The position numbers and the translations under genes were made by a program. A DNA stretch of 64,000 nt from an uncultured Sutterella sp. (GTDB taxonomy: Bacteria; Pseudomonadota; Gammaproteobacteria; Burkholderiales; Burkholderiaceae_F). The notes under the pieces were generated by a model that made no database searches, was not told where the DNA came from, and saw nothing but the letters and a program-made list of their open reading frames with translations. Within the stretch, counting starts at the first letter, position 1, and the number at the start of each line of letters is the position of its first letter. The stretch spans positions 124,001-188,000 of the forward strand of contig UQUR01000004.1 in assembly GCA_900544345.1 (NCBI GenBank). Direction: 5' to 3'. Below, piece by piece: positions 46,563 through 56,219 of this stretch.

Positions 46563-48872
46563 TTAAACTGTTTCTTTTTTTTCTGAGGACAGTGTCAGTG
46601 TGAAAATAGTACCGCGTCCAATGTTATCTGAAATCGTAAGGCGTCCATGGTGCAACTCAACGATGGTTCGGCAAATATTCAAGCCCATGCCCATACCGGA
46701 AGATTTGGTAGTAAAGAATGGGTCAAACAGTTGCGACTTGTGCTCGTCATCAATGCCGGTGCCGTTATCAGCTACTTCAAAGACAACATGATGGTTAATG
46801 TCCAAGTAAATTGTCAAAGACACTTCAGGTTTTTGTCCTTCTATGCCCACGCTGGCTTCGATACCGTTTTTAATCAGATTCAGAAGCACCTGTTCAATCA
46901 TAATTTCATCGCACCACACATTGGTGAGATCGGGGGCTAGATAACACTGTAGCTTTGCATTATGGCGCCGAGCTTGAATATTGGCTAATTCCATTACTTC
47001 TTTCACAAGATTGGAAACTGGAATGGATTCCATCTTGGGTTCACTGCGTTTGGTAAACGAGCGGATTCGCTGAATAATGGCTGCTGCCCGTTGAGCCTGA
47101 GACTCTATGCGAGAGACCGAATAGAACATCTCATGCTCTTCAGGAACGCCTGCTTTTTTCATCATGCTGGCGACTACGTAGGCGTAATTTGAAATTGCGG
47201 TAAGCGGCTGATTAAGTTCGTGGGCAAGCGAACTCGCCATTTCACCCATGGTGACCAGGCGGGAATTTAATTCCGAGCGAGCCTGCTGTTCAACCAATAA
47301 ATTTTCATTTTTTCTTCTCTCCGTAATATCGGAAAGAATCTGTAATCGTACCGCTGTACGGTCAGTCCAAGTAATGGTTCTTTCATGCAATGCAAACCAG
47401 CGATCTAAATTTTCTAAATAAATGTCAGTTGATAGGTCGTTGGCGTCTTTTACTTTCTTTTCGCCCACTTGATTGATCAATTGCATGTGCGCCTGAAGAT
47501 GACCTGCGCTGTCTTCACCGAAAAGGGCGTCATAAACAGAGTTAGAAAAAAGTAAGACATTACTTTGGGGGTCAACCACGCTGATGGCATCCTGCATAGA
47601 TTCCAAAACACGAGTGAATCGCTCATGTGCGGCGGTTACTCTTTCCTGCGCCTGGCGAATTTCAGAGATATCCGTCAATGTCCAAAGCCAGCCCAAATGA
47701 GTACCCTCTACAGTGATCATGGGAGAGATGTGTAAAAAAGCACTAAATGTCGAGCCATCAGGTCTCATAGGATGAAACTCATAACTCGTAGCCGTCATCT
47801 GCCCGCGTTGAATAGCATCAAACAACTCCATCAAGCGAAAACCGGCATCACCTTTTGGCCAATATGAATAGGGGGGTAGCTGACCGATTAGGTGCTCGTT
47901 GGAGCTGATTCCCAAAAGATCTATAAAGGTTTTATTGGTATAGACAATTCGGCCGTTTCTATCGGTAACCTGAAGACCGGATAACTGACTGTCGGCAATC
48001 GTTTTTCTGAGTGCAGATTCTGCTCTCAGAGCAGTCTCTGTGCTGTTTTGGCGCCAGTTAAATCGTATGAGGCCTAAAAGGGCAACAATTAAAAAGATCC
48101 CTAAAGCACTGATTACCCAAAATAAGGTATTTTGAGTTAATAATCCTTGAGCATAGCTGGAAACCTGTAATTCAAAGCCAGCAGGCAAGGGAGCTAAAGA
48201 CATTCTGTAGGTAATGCTTTCTCGCCTGGAGTCTGTGCTAGCTGCGACAATGGTCTTGTTTTCATAAAGCAGACTAATCCTAAAAGCTGAGTCGCGCCGT
48301 CCTTGTGTGGCCTGCCTTAAAAGAGACCAGATTGATAAACGTGAAATCTGTAGATATTGTGAGTTACCAATGGTTACCGGAGCAACCAGATCGACGAAAG
48401 GGGAACCTTCAACCGGTAACGAGTAAGGTTCAGAAAAAGAAGAGGCTCCCGTACGCTTGGTTCTTAAAATAGCTTTTTGTGTTCCAGCTCGATCATAGCG
48501 TTGACCGAGGGTGGAAGTGATATCTCCGAAAGGATGAGGGGAAGCAAAAGACGAAATTACGCGATCGGCAGAATTCAAATAGTTGATTTCGAGAATTTCG
48601 GCTCGTTGTTGCATGAGTTCTCTTGCTCGGTGTTCAAGATGAGAGGCATTTTGCTGGAAAGTTTCTTCAGGCGACAGGGAACTATGAAGTTGATTGAGTC
48701 GCTCAAGGTCTGAAGTTAAACGGATGGAAAACGCCTCAGCCCAAAGTTCCGTCGTTTGATGCAGTTGAGAATATTGTGATTTTTCATCTTCTGATTGGAT
48801 GACACGACCGATAAAAAGCAAGCCGATAATGACACAAATAAGCATGATCCAGGTCATAATGACCCCGAACAT
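46563..48872 (-). CDS. Membrane PAS-domain sensor histidine kinase, FixL/DctS-like
   Basis: 769 residues from the ATG ending at 48872, preceded by GAGGG; a longer frame from a TTG overlaps the divergent rpiA leader. Layout: membrane helix (about 7-26), extracytoplasmic sensor of about 220 residues, second helix (about 250-272), two PAS domains (about 295-410 and 420-530), dimerisation domain with ASSLAHELNQPLTAISN (phospho-His near 545) and HATPase (NLIKNGIEA, DNGTGID, GMGMGLNICRTIVE). The HELNQPL phosphoacceptor motif belongs to the FixL/DctS/TtrS group. The sensor may detect a periplasmic anaerobic-respiration substrate or C4-dicarboxylate; no target operon is adjacent. Confidence 0.92.
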   Translation of the reverse strand: MFGVIMTWIMLICVIIGLLFIGRVIQSEDEKSQYSQLHQTTELWAEAFSIRLTSDLERLNQLHSSLSPEETFQQNASHLEHRARELMQQRAEILEINYLNSADRVISSFASPHPFGDITSTLGQRYDRAGTQKAILRTKRTGASSFSEPYSLPVEGSPFVDLVAPVTIGNSQYLQISRLSIWSLLRQATQGRRDSAFRISLLYENKTIVAASTDSRRESITYRMSLAPLPAGFELQVSSYAQGLLTQNTLFWVISALGIFLIVALLGLIRFNWRQNSTETALRAESALRKTIADSQLSGLQVTDRNGRIVYTNKTFIDLLGISSNEHLIGQLPPYSYWPKGDAGFRLMELFDAIQRGQMTATSYEFHPMRPDGSTFSAFLHISPMITVEGTHLGWLWTLTDISEIRQAQERVTAAHERFTRVLESMQDAISVVDPQSNVLLFSNSVYDALFGEDSAGHLQAHMQLINQVGEKKVKDANDLSTDIYLENLDRWFALHERTITWTDRTAVRLQILSDITERRKNENLLVEQQARSELNSRLVTMGEMASSLAHELNQPLTAISNYAYVVASMMKKAGVPEEHEMFYSVSRIESQAQRAAAIIQRIRSFTKRSEPKMESIPVSNLVKEVMELANIQARRHNAKLQCYLAPDLTNVWCDEIMIEQVLLNLIKNGIEASVGIEGQKPEVSLTIYLDINHHVVFEVADNGTGIDDEHKSQLFDPFFTTKSSGMGMGLNICRTIVELHHGRLTISDNIGRGTIFTLTLSSEKKETV

Positions 48873-49036
48873 GCTTTGCCCTCTAAATGTCTTGTCGCCT
48901 AAACTTTTAAACGTTTCAACAGCGAAGATTGGTGTTGCTCTTTCCACAGTAAACAAAAAAGAAAAATTCCTAGCACTGAATAATAACTGTCCTTTAGAAT
49001 TCGTGCTGTCAAAAAATGCTTTCAAAAGAGGTTTTT

Positions 49037-49693
49037 ATGGATCAATTGGAACTCAAAAAAGCAGTGGGTCACGCCGCATTGCAATATGTTAGACCGGGTG
49101 AAATTCTCGGGGTAGGGACGGGCTCTACTGTGGACTGTTTTATTGATGCCTTGAAAGAAAGTGGTATTGCAGTACCAGCTTGCGTTTCAAGCAGTATTCG
49201 TTCAACAAAAAAACTACAGGCTTACGGATTTAAGGTGCTTGATCTCAATGAAGTGGACGGTATCAGTGTTTATGTTGACGGTGCTGACGAAATCGATCCT
49301 CACTTTGCCATGATTAAGGGCGGAGGCGGTGCGCTCACCAGAGAAAAAATTGTTGCAATGGTTTCTGAGCGTTTTATCTGCATTGCCGACGAATCGAAAA
49401 AAGTTGATGTACTGGGTAAGTTTCCGTTACCTATAGAAGTCATTCCGATGGCTGTCAGAGCCGTGAGTCGCGAAATTGAAAAATTGGGCGGTCGTCCGAT
49501 GTTAAGGGATTTTACGACTGATAACGGTAATAAAATCCTCGATGTGCACGGCTGGCAAATCGCTGATGCCGTTCATTGGGAAGAGCAACTTAACCAAATC
49601 GTTGGAGTTGTAACAGTTGGGCTTTTTGCCAAACGAGGAGCTGACGTTTTGCTTCTTGGTACAAGCGAAGGTGTAAAAACCTTTGTTCCCTGA
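49037..49693 (+). CDS. rpiA: Ribose-5-phosphate isomerase A
   Basis: Interconverts ribose-5-phosphate and ribulose-5-phosphate, supplying PRPP for the purine genes here. 218 residues with VGTGSTVDCFI (about 27-37), VDGADEIDPHFAMIKGGGGALTREK (about 80-104, active site) and ADESKKV (about 122-128). The start at 49037 has AGAGG six bases upstream; a longer frame adds seven residues. Divergent from the sensor kinase. Confidence 0.97.
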   Translation: MDQLELKKAVGHAALQYVRPGEILGVGTGSTVDCFIDALKESGIAVPACVSSSIRSTKKLQAYGFKVLDLNEVDGISVYVDGADEIDPHFAMIKGGGGALTREKIVAMVSERFICIADESKKVDVLGKFPLPIEVIPMAVRAVSREIEKLGGRPMLRDFTTDNGNKILDVHGWQIADAVHWEEQLNQIVGVVTVGLFAKRGADVLLLGTSEGVKTFVP

Positions 49694-49718
49694 AAAAGCG
49701 GGCACCTAAAGGTGCCCG
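49692..49718 (-). terminator. Intrinsic terminator after yggX
   Basis: CGGGCACC (49699-49706) pairs perfectly with GGTGCCCG (49711-49718), followed by CTTTTTC on the minus strand. It also stands right after the rpiA stop, so may act on rpiA. Confidence 0.88.
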
Positions 49719-49728
49719 GTCAACGAAA

Positions 49729-49998
49729 CTATTTCGGAGGCGTATAGTTTGGAACAGCTTCCACACCGTCGCCGAAAAGGTATTTTTGCATTTGGTTGAG
49801 CAAATGCTTTCTGGCCTGCGGGTCTGCTAGATTTAGTTGGTATTCGTTTACCATCATGGTTTGCAAACGAATCCACTCATTCCAAGCCTCCTTGGAAATG
49901 TTTTCGTAAACTTTTTGTCCCAGCGGGCCGGGCAGTGGAGCAAAATCAAGCCCTTCAGCATCTTTTTTGAGTTTGAGACAGTGGACCATGTGAGCCAT
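49729..49998 (-). CDS. yggX: Probable Fe(2+)-trafficking protein YggX
   Basis: Small cytosolic protein that protects Fe-S clusters and DNA from oxidative damage in enterobacteria. The start at 49998 gives 90 residues with the conserved HCLKLKKDAEGLDF (about 5-18), LGQKVYENISKEAWNEW and LNLADPQARKHLLNQMQKYLFG. AGGAG lies 11 bases upstream; the frame extends further but without conservation. Fits the oxidative-defence flavour of the rubrerythrin fusion gene, though unlinked. Confidence 0.93.
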   Translation of the reverse strand: MAHMVHCLKLKKDAEGLDFAPLPGPLGQKVYENISKEAWNEWIRLQTMMVNEYQLNLADPQARKHLLNQMQKYLFGDGVEAVPNYTPPK

Positions 49999-50088
49999 AC
50001 TGATTGTCTCTCCTATTGTTAATTGAAACTGTCGTCTATTGTAAGAATTCGACAAAAATTTGTCTTGAGAGTATGTGAGGATTAAACG

Positions 50089-53000
50089 GTGAGCGGCAAT
50101 AGTCTTCGTGATCAGTTAAGCGGATTAATGCTGGAGCGTCAAAAGGCTCGGGATAAGACTCAGCTATTGAATAAAGAGGGTAAAGAAAAAGTTGTTAAAA
50201 CGCAGTCTGCTGCTGTGTCAACAAATACGCCAACGGGACAAAAAAATGTGGAGAAAAAAAACGCATTACAGCCCGTACGTCCTCGCCTAACTCCGATGCC
50301 TGGATTGCCGGTTTCTTTGAGAGCAAAAGAAATCATTGAAGCTATTAAGAAAAATCGTGTGTTAATTCTTTGCGGTGAAACTGGTTCTGGTAAAACTACT
50401 CAGTTGCCGAAGCTATGTGCTCTAGCAGGCCGCGGTCGAAGAGGAAAAATTGCTCATACTCAGCCCAGACGAATTGCAGCATCCTCAATTGCCAAACGTT
50501 TAGCAGAGGAAACCGGTACAGAGCTTGGACAGTGGGTGGGCTTTAAGATTCGTTTTACTGATAAAACTGATCCGACTGCCAAAGTTAAGTTGATGACCGA
50601 CGGGATCTTGTTGGCAGAAACGCAAGGAGATCCTTTACTGAAAGCTTACGATACGATCATTATTGATGAAGCTCACGAAAGAAGCATCAATATCGACTTC
50701 TTGCTCGGATATCTAAAGGGTTTATTAAAAAAAAGGCCGGAATTAAAGGTTATTGTTACTTCGGCTACTATTGACAGCGAGCGTTTTGCAAAACACTTTG
50801 CAGATGAAAAAGGAAACCCGGCTCCGGTGCTGACCGTATCAGGACGCACCTATCCTGTCGAGATACGCTACAGACCGCCCGAAGATGAGGATGAAACGGA
50901 TGATAAGAGCTGGATGAATGCCATCTCTGAGGCATGTGATGAGTTGTGCCATGAGGGGCCCGGCGATATTTTGGTGTTTTTGCCTGGAGAAAGAGAAATC
51001 CGCGAAGCGGCAGAGGCTCTTTCTTACTCTCAGCCTCCGACAACTGAAATTTTGCCGCTCTATGCAAGGCTGTCGGCAGCAGATCAAGAAAAAGTTTTTA
51101 AAACTAGCGACAAGCGCAGAATTGTTTTGGCAACCAATGTTGCGGAAACTTCTATCACCGTACCGGGCATCCACTATGTTGTAGATACAGGGTTAGCCCG
51201 AGTCAAACGTTATTCTTATCGAAATAAAGTAGATCAGCTGTTGCTCGAACCGGTAAGTCAGGCCTCTGCTAATCAGCGTTCGGGCCGCTGTGGACGTGTT
51301 GCTAACGGTGTCTGCATTCGCCTCTACAGTGAAGAGGATTTCGCCAGACGTGCGGCTTTTACTGATTCAGAAATTATGCGAACGAATCTAGCCGCGGCAA
51401 TTTTGCGCATGAAATCTCTTAAATTAGGGGATGTGAGAGCCTTTCCTTTTGTTCAGGCTCCGCCTAATCGGGCGATTGCTGACGGTATTGCTCTTTTAAA
51501 AGAACTTAACGCTTTAAATGAAAAAGAGCAGTTAACAGAAACAGGTAGAGCGTTATCGAAACTTCCGGTCGATCCGAAGGTTGCGCGTATGCTTTTAGCA
51601 GCTAAAGATAATGGGGCTCTAGCCGAAGTGTTAATTATTGCTAGTGCGTTATCGGTTCAAGATCCTAGAGAAAGACCTTTGGATCGTCAGGAGGCTGCAG
51701 ATAACGTTCATCGTTCAATGGCGGACGATAAAAGTGACTTTACGACTTTTGTAAAACTGTGGCGGTATGTTCAAAACGCCATGGAGCATAAAGAAAGCAA
51801 TAGAAAATTAACGGAAGAGTTCAAACGCAAATTTTTAAGTCCCCGACGACTTCGTGAGTGGCGAGATGTTTATCGACAACTCAAAGAACTCACGGCCGAA
51901 TTAGGTTGGAAGATTAACGAAAAGGAAGCCAACTACGAACAAGTTCACACTTCTCTTTTAACAGGACTTTTAGGTAATTTAGGGTACAAAATGCCTGACG
52001 CTGAACCTAAAGCAGCGCCTTTTTTAGGGGCTCGGGGCATTAAATTTTTCATTTGGCCTGGTTCTCCTCGAGTGAAAAAGTGTGGCCGTTGGATTATGGC
52101 TGCTGAGTTGGTAGAGACTTCTCGGTTATTTGCCCGTACGGTGGCCGATGTTGATCCTCAGTGGATCGAACGTGTCGGCTCTCATTTGATTAAAAAGAGT
52201 TACTCTGAACCTCATTGGGAGAAAAAAGCCGGTGCGGTAATGGCAATGGAAAAAGGAACGGTCTATGGGTTGACCGTTTATTCGCAGCGCAAAGTGACCT
52301 ATACGGATAAAGATCCTGCTCTTTGCAGAGAGCTTTTTATTCGAGAAGCTTTAGTTAATGGTGAATTTGAAACTCAAGCGCCGTTTTTCAAACACAACCA
52401 ACAATTAGTGAGAGAAATCAGAAATTTAGAGCATAAAGCCAGACGCTTGGATGTACTCGTCGATGATGAGTTGATTGTTCAGTTTTATGATTCGCATTTG
52501 CCTCAAGAGGTGGTCAGTGCAGTAACTTTTGACCAGTGGAGACGAAAGGCGGAAAAAGACAATCCCAAATTACTTTATTTGTCGCGTGATGAGTTAATGC
52601 GTCATGAGGCAAGCGGTATTACAACGGAATACTTTCCCAAAGCAATTGAAATGCGAGGCGTTTCTATGCCGCTTACCTATCACTTTGAGCCCGGTAGTCC
52701 CAGAGATGGTGTGACGTTGGCTGTGCCGCTTTATGCATTGAACTTAGTCGATGAAATTAAGACGCAGTGGCTTGTTCCCGGGATGCTTAAAGAAAAAGTT
52801 CAGCTTTTACTTAAAAGTTTGCCTCAGCGTTATCGCAGGCATTGTGTCCCGTTGGCCGATTACGCAAAAGGATTTGTTCAGAGAAGTGCAGCTTTAATCG
52901 GTCAAAAACCTTTATTACAGACACTGTGTCAGGATATTGAGCAGCAATGCAGTCTGCGTCCCAAGCCGGAGGACTTTAAGCTCGAGCAGTTGCCAGCCCA

Positions 53001-54018
53001 TTTAGTGATGAATTTTAAGGTCATTGATGAGCATGGAAGACAACTGGAAATGGGGAGAAGTTTGGCTGAGTTAAAGTCTGAGTTAGGTTCTCAGGCGCAG
53101 AAATCTTTTCAGCAAGTGGCTTCCCAGGACGATAACTTGTCTCAGGAATACGAGCATGAAATTACTCAGTGGGATTTCGGTGAGTTGCCTGACATTATGG
53201 AAATTAAGCGCAAAGGTCAGTCTTTAATCGGCCATCCCGCCTTGGTTGATCACAAAACTTTTTGTTCTTTGGAAGTTTTTGATAGTCCAGACGAAGCTTC
53301 GCGTCAGCATCAAAAGGGGCTCTTAAGACTATTTAAGCTACAGCTCAGAGAGCAAATCCGTTATCTAGAAAAAACACTTAACTCATTGCAAAGTGTTCAG
53401 ATGCAAGCGGCAATGGTAGAGCCTTTAGCAAACGTTTTTGATAATTTTGAGGCGATGAGAGAAAGTGTAGTCGATGCCTCATTGAAGCAGTGTGCTTTAT
53501 TGGATCCTTTGCCTACGAATGCTCAAGAGTTTGAGCAGAGACGCCAGCAAGCCAAGGGAAAATTAAATTTAATTGCTCAGGATATTTCGAGACTGTTAAG
53601 CGAGATTGTTGCAGAGACATCTCAAGTCGTGAAAAAATTGAAAACCTGTTCTGATAAATGGGTAACGGAAGATATTAACCATCAGCTAAAGAGCCTCTTT
53701 TTTAAGGACTTTTTGCTTAAAATTAGCTTCCTACATTTGTCGTACTATCCCCGCTACTTGAAGGCGATTTTGTTGCGATTGGATAAGCGTCGGGACGAGC
53801 CTCAAAGAGATGCAGAGAAGATGCGTGATGTGTCCCGTTTTGTGACGATGTATGAACGTGAGCTGGCCAATCGTAAAGGCGTATCCGATAGTCGGCTGGA
53901 AGAATTTCGTTGGATGATTGAGGAGCTCAGAGTTTCGCTTTTTGCTCAAAAGCTTAGAACGCCAATGCCTGTCAGCGTTAAACGGCTCGACAAAGTGTGG
54001 TCATCCATTAAGTATTAA
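50089..54018 (+). CDS. hrpA: ATP-dependent RNA helicase HrpA
   Basis: DEAH-box helicase; in E. coli HrpA rescues stalled or collided ribosomes. 1309 residues, close to the usual 1300. Walker A GETGSGKTTQ (about 100-109), DEAH box DEAHERS (about 193-199), SAT as TSATI, and motif VI QRSGRCGR (about 395-402). The long C-terminal DUF3418 part is present. Starts with GTG behind GAGG. A Ser/Thr/Lys-rich segment of about 60 residues precedes the helicase core. Confidence 0.96.
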   Translation: MSGNSLRDQLSGLMLERQKARDKTQLLNKEGKEKVVKTQSAAVSTNTPTGQKNVEKKNALQPVRPRLTPMPGLPVSLRAKEIIEAIKKNRVLILCGETGSGKTTQLPKLCALAGRGRRGKIAHTQPRRIAASSIAKRLAEETGTELGQWVGFKIRFTDKTDPTAKVKLMTDGILLAETQGDPLLKAYDTIIIDEAHERSINIDFLLGYLKGLLKKRPELKVIVTSATIDSERFAKHFADEKGNPAPVLTVSGRTYPVEIRYRPPEDEDETDDKSWMNAISEACDELCHEGPGDILVFLPGEREIREAAEALSYSQPPTTEILPLYARLSAADQEKVFKTSDKRRIVLATNVAETSITVPGIHYVVDTGLARVKRYSYRNKVDQLLLEPVSQASANQRSGRCGRVANGVCIRLYSEEDFARRAAFTDSEIMRTNLAAAILRMKSLKLGDVRAFPFVQAPPNRAIADGIALLKELNALNEKEQLTETGRALSKLPVDPKVARMLLAAKDNGALAEVLIIASALSVQDPRERPLDRQEAADNVHRSMADDKSDFTTFVKLWRYVQNAMEHKESNRKLTEEFKRKFLSPRRLREWRDVYRQLKELTAELGWKINEKEANYEQVHTSLLTGLLGNLGYKMPDAEPKAAPFLGARGIKFFIWPGSPRVKKCGRWIMAAELVETSRLFARTVADVDPQWIERVGSHLIKKSYSEPHWEKKAGAVMAMEKGTVYGLTVYSQRKVTYTDKDPALCRELFIREALVNGEFETQAPFFKHNQQLVREIRNLEHKARRLDVLVDDELIVQFYDSHLPQEVVSAVTFDQWRRKAEKDNPKLLYLSRDELMRHEASGITTEYFPKAIEMRGVSMPLTYHFEPGSPRDGVTLAVPLYALNLVDEIKTQWLVPGMLKEKVQLLLKSLPQRYRRHCVPLADYAKGFVQRSAALIGQKPLLQTLCQDIEQQCSLRPKPEDFKLEQLPAHLVMNFKVIDEHGRQLEMGRSLAELKSELGSQAQKSFQQVASQDDNLSQEYEHEITQWDFGELPDIMEIKRKGQSLIGHPALVDHKTFCSLEVFDSPDEASRQHQKGLLRLFKLQLREQIRYLEKTLNSLQSVQMQAAMVEPLANVFDNFEAMRESVVDASLKQCALLDPLPTNAQEFEQRRQQAKGKLNLIAQDISRLLSEIVAETSQVVKKLKTCSDKWVTEDINHQLKSLFFKDFLLKISFLHLSYYPRYLKAILLRLDKRRDEPQRDAEKMRDVSRFVTMYERELANRKGVSDSRLEEFRWMIEELRVSLFAQKLRTPMPVSVKRLDKVWSSIKY

Positions 54019-54036
54019 AAAATAGGAAGTTAGCAC

Positions 54037-56019
54037 ATGCAACCCATGCCGATTCGCCCAGCATTTTGGAACATCCCTATTTGGGCTGAAATTGGGGTTT
54101 ATATTGTTGGTTTGATAGCCGTGGTGGCTTGCGTTATCGGTATTTGTCAATGTATTCGGTTGTGGAGGGCTGGACAACCATTTCGCGTGCCCCAAGCGCG
54201 AAAGGAACGTCTTTTAGGTCTTTGGCGAGATGCCTTTATGCATAGGCGCTTACTTAAGACCCCTGGCGGTCTGATTCATTTTTTTATTTTTTGGGGCTTT
54301 ATTTTCTTATTTTTTGGCACTGCTACTGCAGTGCTTGATTGGGATATCGGACACTATATTTTTGATGTTCGCCTGCTTCAGGGGAATATCTATCTCGGTT
54401 ATAAATTTATTTTGGATATGGCCGGTCTTCTCTCTCTTATTGCTTTGGTTGTGGCAGCCTGGAGGCGTTTTGCAGTCAAAGGAAAAAAACTAGAGCGATC
54501 CTGGCGCTTTGCATGGATTTTGACCTCTTTGGCAATCATCATTTTTACGGGATTTGTCGTAGAGGGTTTGAGATTGGCAGCTCAACAGCCTGAATGGGCT
54601 ATTTACTCACCTGTTGGGTATGTTTTTTCATTAGTCTTCCTAAAAATGTTTACACCCGAACAGTTGCAGGGGGCTCACTTTACCTGGTGGTTAGTTCATG
54701 GGGCTGGAGCGCTGATATTTGTAGCGCTTATTCCGTTTACGTTCTTCGGACACATGTTTAAGACACCAGTAAATATTTATTGGAGAAAATTGGCTCCTAA
54801 AGGACAATTAGCCAAGATCGAAAATATTGAAGAGCAGGAAACATTTGGGATATCTGATTTCAATCAGTTTACTTGGAAGCAGCGCTTGGATTTTGATGCC
54901 TGTACTGAATGTGGACGATGTTCAGTAGTTTGCCCGGCTTTGCGCTCCGGAGCTCCGCTTGATCCTAAAGCTTTAGTGATGAAGTTAAAAAAACGCTTGC
55001 ATTATCCCAACGAGAAAACTCTTATTGGGGAAATTATCAGTAAAGAAGCACTTTGGAGCTGCACAACGTGCGGAGCTTGTATACAGGCATGCCCTGCTAG
55101 ATTGGATCTTCCTTCAACAATCGTGGATATGCGTCGGCATTTAGCTTTAGAGATGGGGGAATTTCCTGCAGGACTCACTAAAGCATTACAGAACACTCAA
55201 AGTGTTGGCAATCCTTGGGGCATGGATCCTGCTTCACGACTAGATTGGGCTAAGGGACTAAGAGTTCCTGTTGCAAAAGAAAATCAGCCTGTTGACTACC
55301 TTTATTGGGTTGGCTGTTCGGCATCCTATGACCGTAGAGCTCAAAAGATTGCCCGTGCGATGGTGAAAATCTTAAATGCCGCAGGAGTCTCTTTCGCTGT
55401 GATGCAGGAGGAACGCTGCCATGGTGACTTCGCTCGCCGAAGCGGTGAGGAATACACCTTCCAATTAGCTGCGTTGGAAAATATTGAGAATTTGCACAAA
55501 TATCAGTTCAAACGCATTTTGGCTCACTGCCCGCATTGTTTTAACACGTTGAAAAATGAGTATCCACAATTTGAAGGCGGTCAATTTGATGTGGTCAGCC
55601 ATACTCAGCTGATTCTAGAATTGATTGAGTCGGGGCGTATCAAACCGAAATTGAAACAAGCCGAGAAAGTGGTTTTTCATGATCCTTGCTATATGGCTCG
55701 ATATAACAACAGTGTCGGCACCCCGAGAAAAATCTTGGATAGCATTGAAGGGATCACTCGAGTGGAAAATCTGCAGCGCGGTAAATCCGCTATGTGTTGC
55801 GGCGCTGGTGGAGGTCAGATGTGGATGGAAAGTTCAACGAAAAAAATTAACTTTATTCGCTTAACTGATCTGCGTAAATCAGCCTCTACAGTGGCTGTAG
55901 GTTGCCCGCATTGTCTCACTATGTTTGAGAGCGCTATGAGTGACGATAAGGTGTTGTCCGGTATGGACATCATTGAGTTATCAGAAATTGTTGCTGACGG
56001 TTTAGACAACGAGTCCTAA
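54037..56019 (+). CDS. Membrane Fe-S oxidoreductase, EMO/HdrED-like
   Basis: 660 residues. The N-terminal part (about 15-260) has six or so membrane helices with histidines, like the NarI/HdrE heme b domain. Then come two [4Fe-4S] motifs, CTECGRCSVVCP (about 289-300) and CTTCGACIQACP (about 344-355), and two CCG domains (HdrD-like), with WVGCSASYDRR near 424 and CCGAGGGQMW near 588. This layout matches membrane ETF:menaquinone oxidoreductases, which pass electrons from acyl-CoA dehydrogenases through ETF to quinone. No etfAB or acyl-CoA dehydrogenase gene is adjacent, so the partner is inferred. AGGAAG precedes the start; 18 bases after hrpA. Confidence 0.87.
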   Translation: MQPMPIRPAFWNIPIWAEIGVYIVGLIAVVACVIGICQCIRLWRAGQPFRVPQARKERLLGLWRDAFMHRRLLKTPGGLIHFFIFWGFIFLFFGTATAVLDWDIGHYIFDVRLLQGNIYLGYKFILDMAGLLSLIALVVAAWRRFAVKGKKLERSWRFAWILTSLAIIIFTGFVVEGLRLAAQQPEWAIYSPVGYVFSLVFLKMFTPEQLQGAHFTWWLVHGAGALIFVALIPFTFFGHMFKTPVNIYWRKLAPKGQLAKIENIEEQETFGISDFNQFTWKQRLDFDACTECGRCSVVCPALRSGAPLDPKALVMKLKKRLHYPNEKTLIGEIISKEALWSCTTCGACIQACPARLDLPSTIVDMRRHLALEMGEFPAGLTKALQNTQSVGNPWGMDPASRLDWAKGLRVPVAKENQPVDYLYWVGCSASYDRRAQKIARAMVKILNAAGVSFAVMQEERCHGDFARRSGEEYTFQLAALENIENLHKYQFKRILAHCPHCFNTLKNEYPQFEGGQFDVVSHTQLILELIESGRIKPKLKQAEKVVFHDPCYMARYNNSVGTPRKILDSIEGITRVENLQRGKSAMCCGAGGGQMWMESSTKKINFIRLTDLRKSASTVAVGCPHCLTMFESAMSDDKVLSGMDIIELSEIVADGLDNES

Positions 56020-56219
56020 AAAGGATGAGCGTCTGAAGCAGTTTCTCTTGTGTTATGACAGCGTCGTCTACGTTCGAAAAAGAACCAAATTTAAAATAGT
56101 ATCGGTGATGATCACTATTGCGCGGACAACGGCTGGTGTGCGGATTAAAGCCCAAGGGACCTGATAATTACTCTTGTACTTTCTTCCGCTACCAGTCTTG
56201 TTTGTGTTCCACTTTTGAG
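56020..56219. other. Intergenic region, nothing recognised
   Basis: 200 bases between convergent genes. Short open stretches of under 20 codons occur on the plus strand without ribosome-binding sites. No terminator hairpin, tRNA or structured RNA was evident by eye. Confidence 0.4.

Noticed and set aside
56056..56170. Short plus-strand ORFs after the EMO-like gene
   Set aside because: Each is under 20 codons, lacks a ribosome-binding site and shows no recognisable motif.
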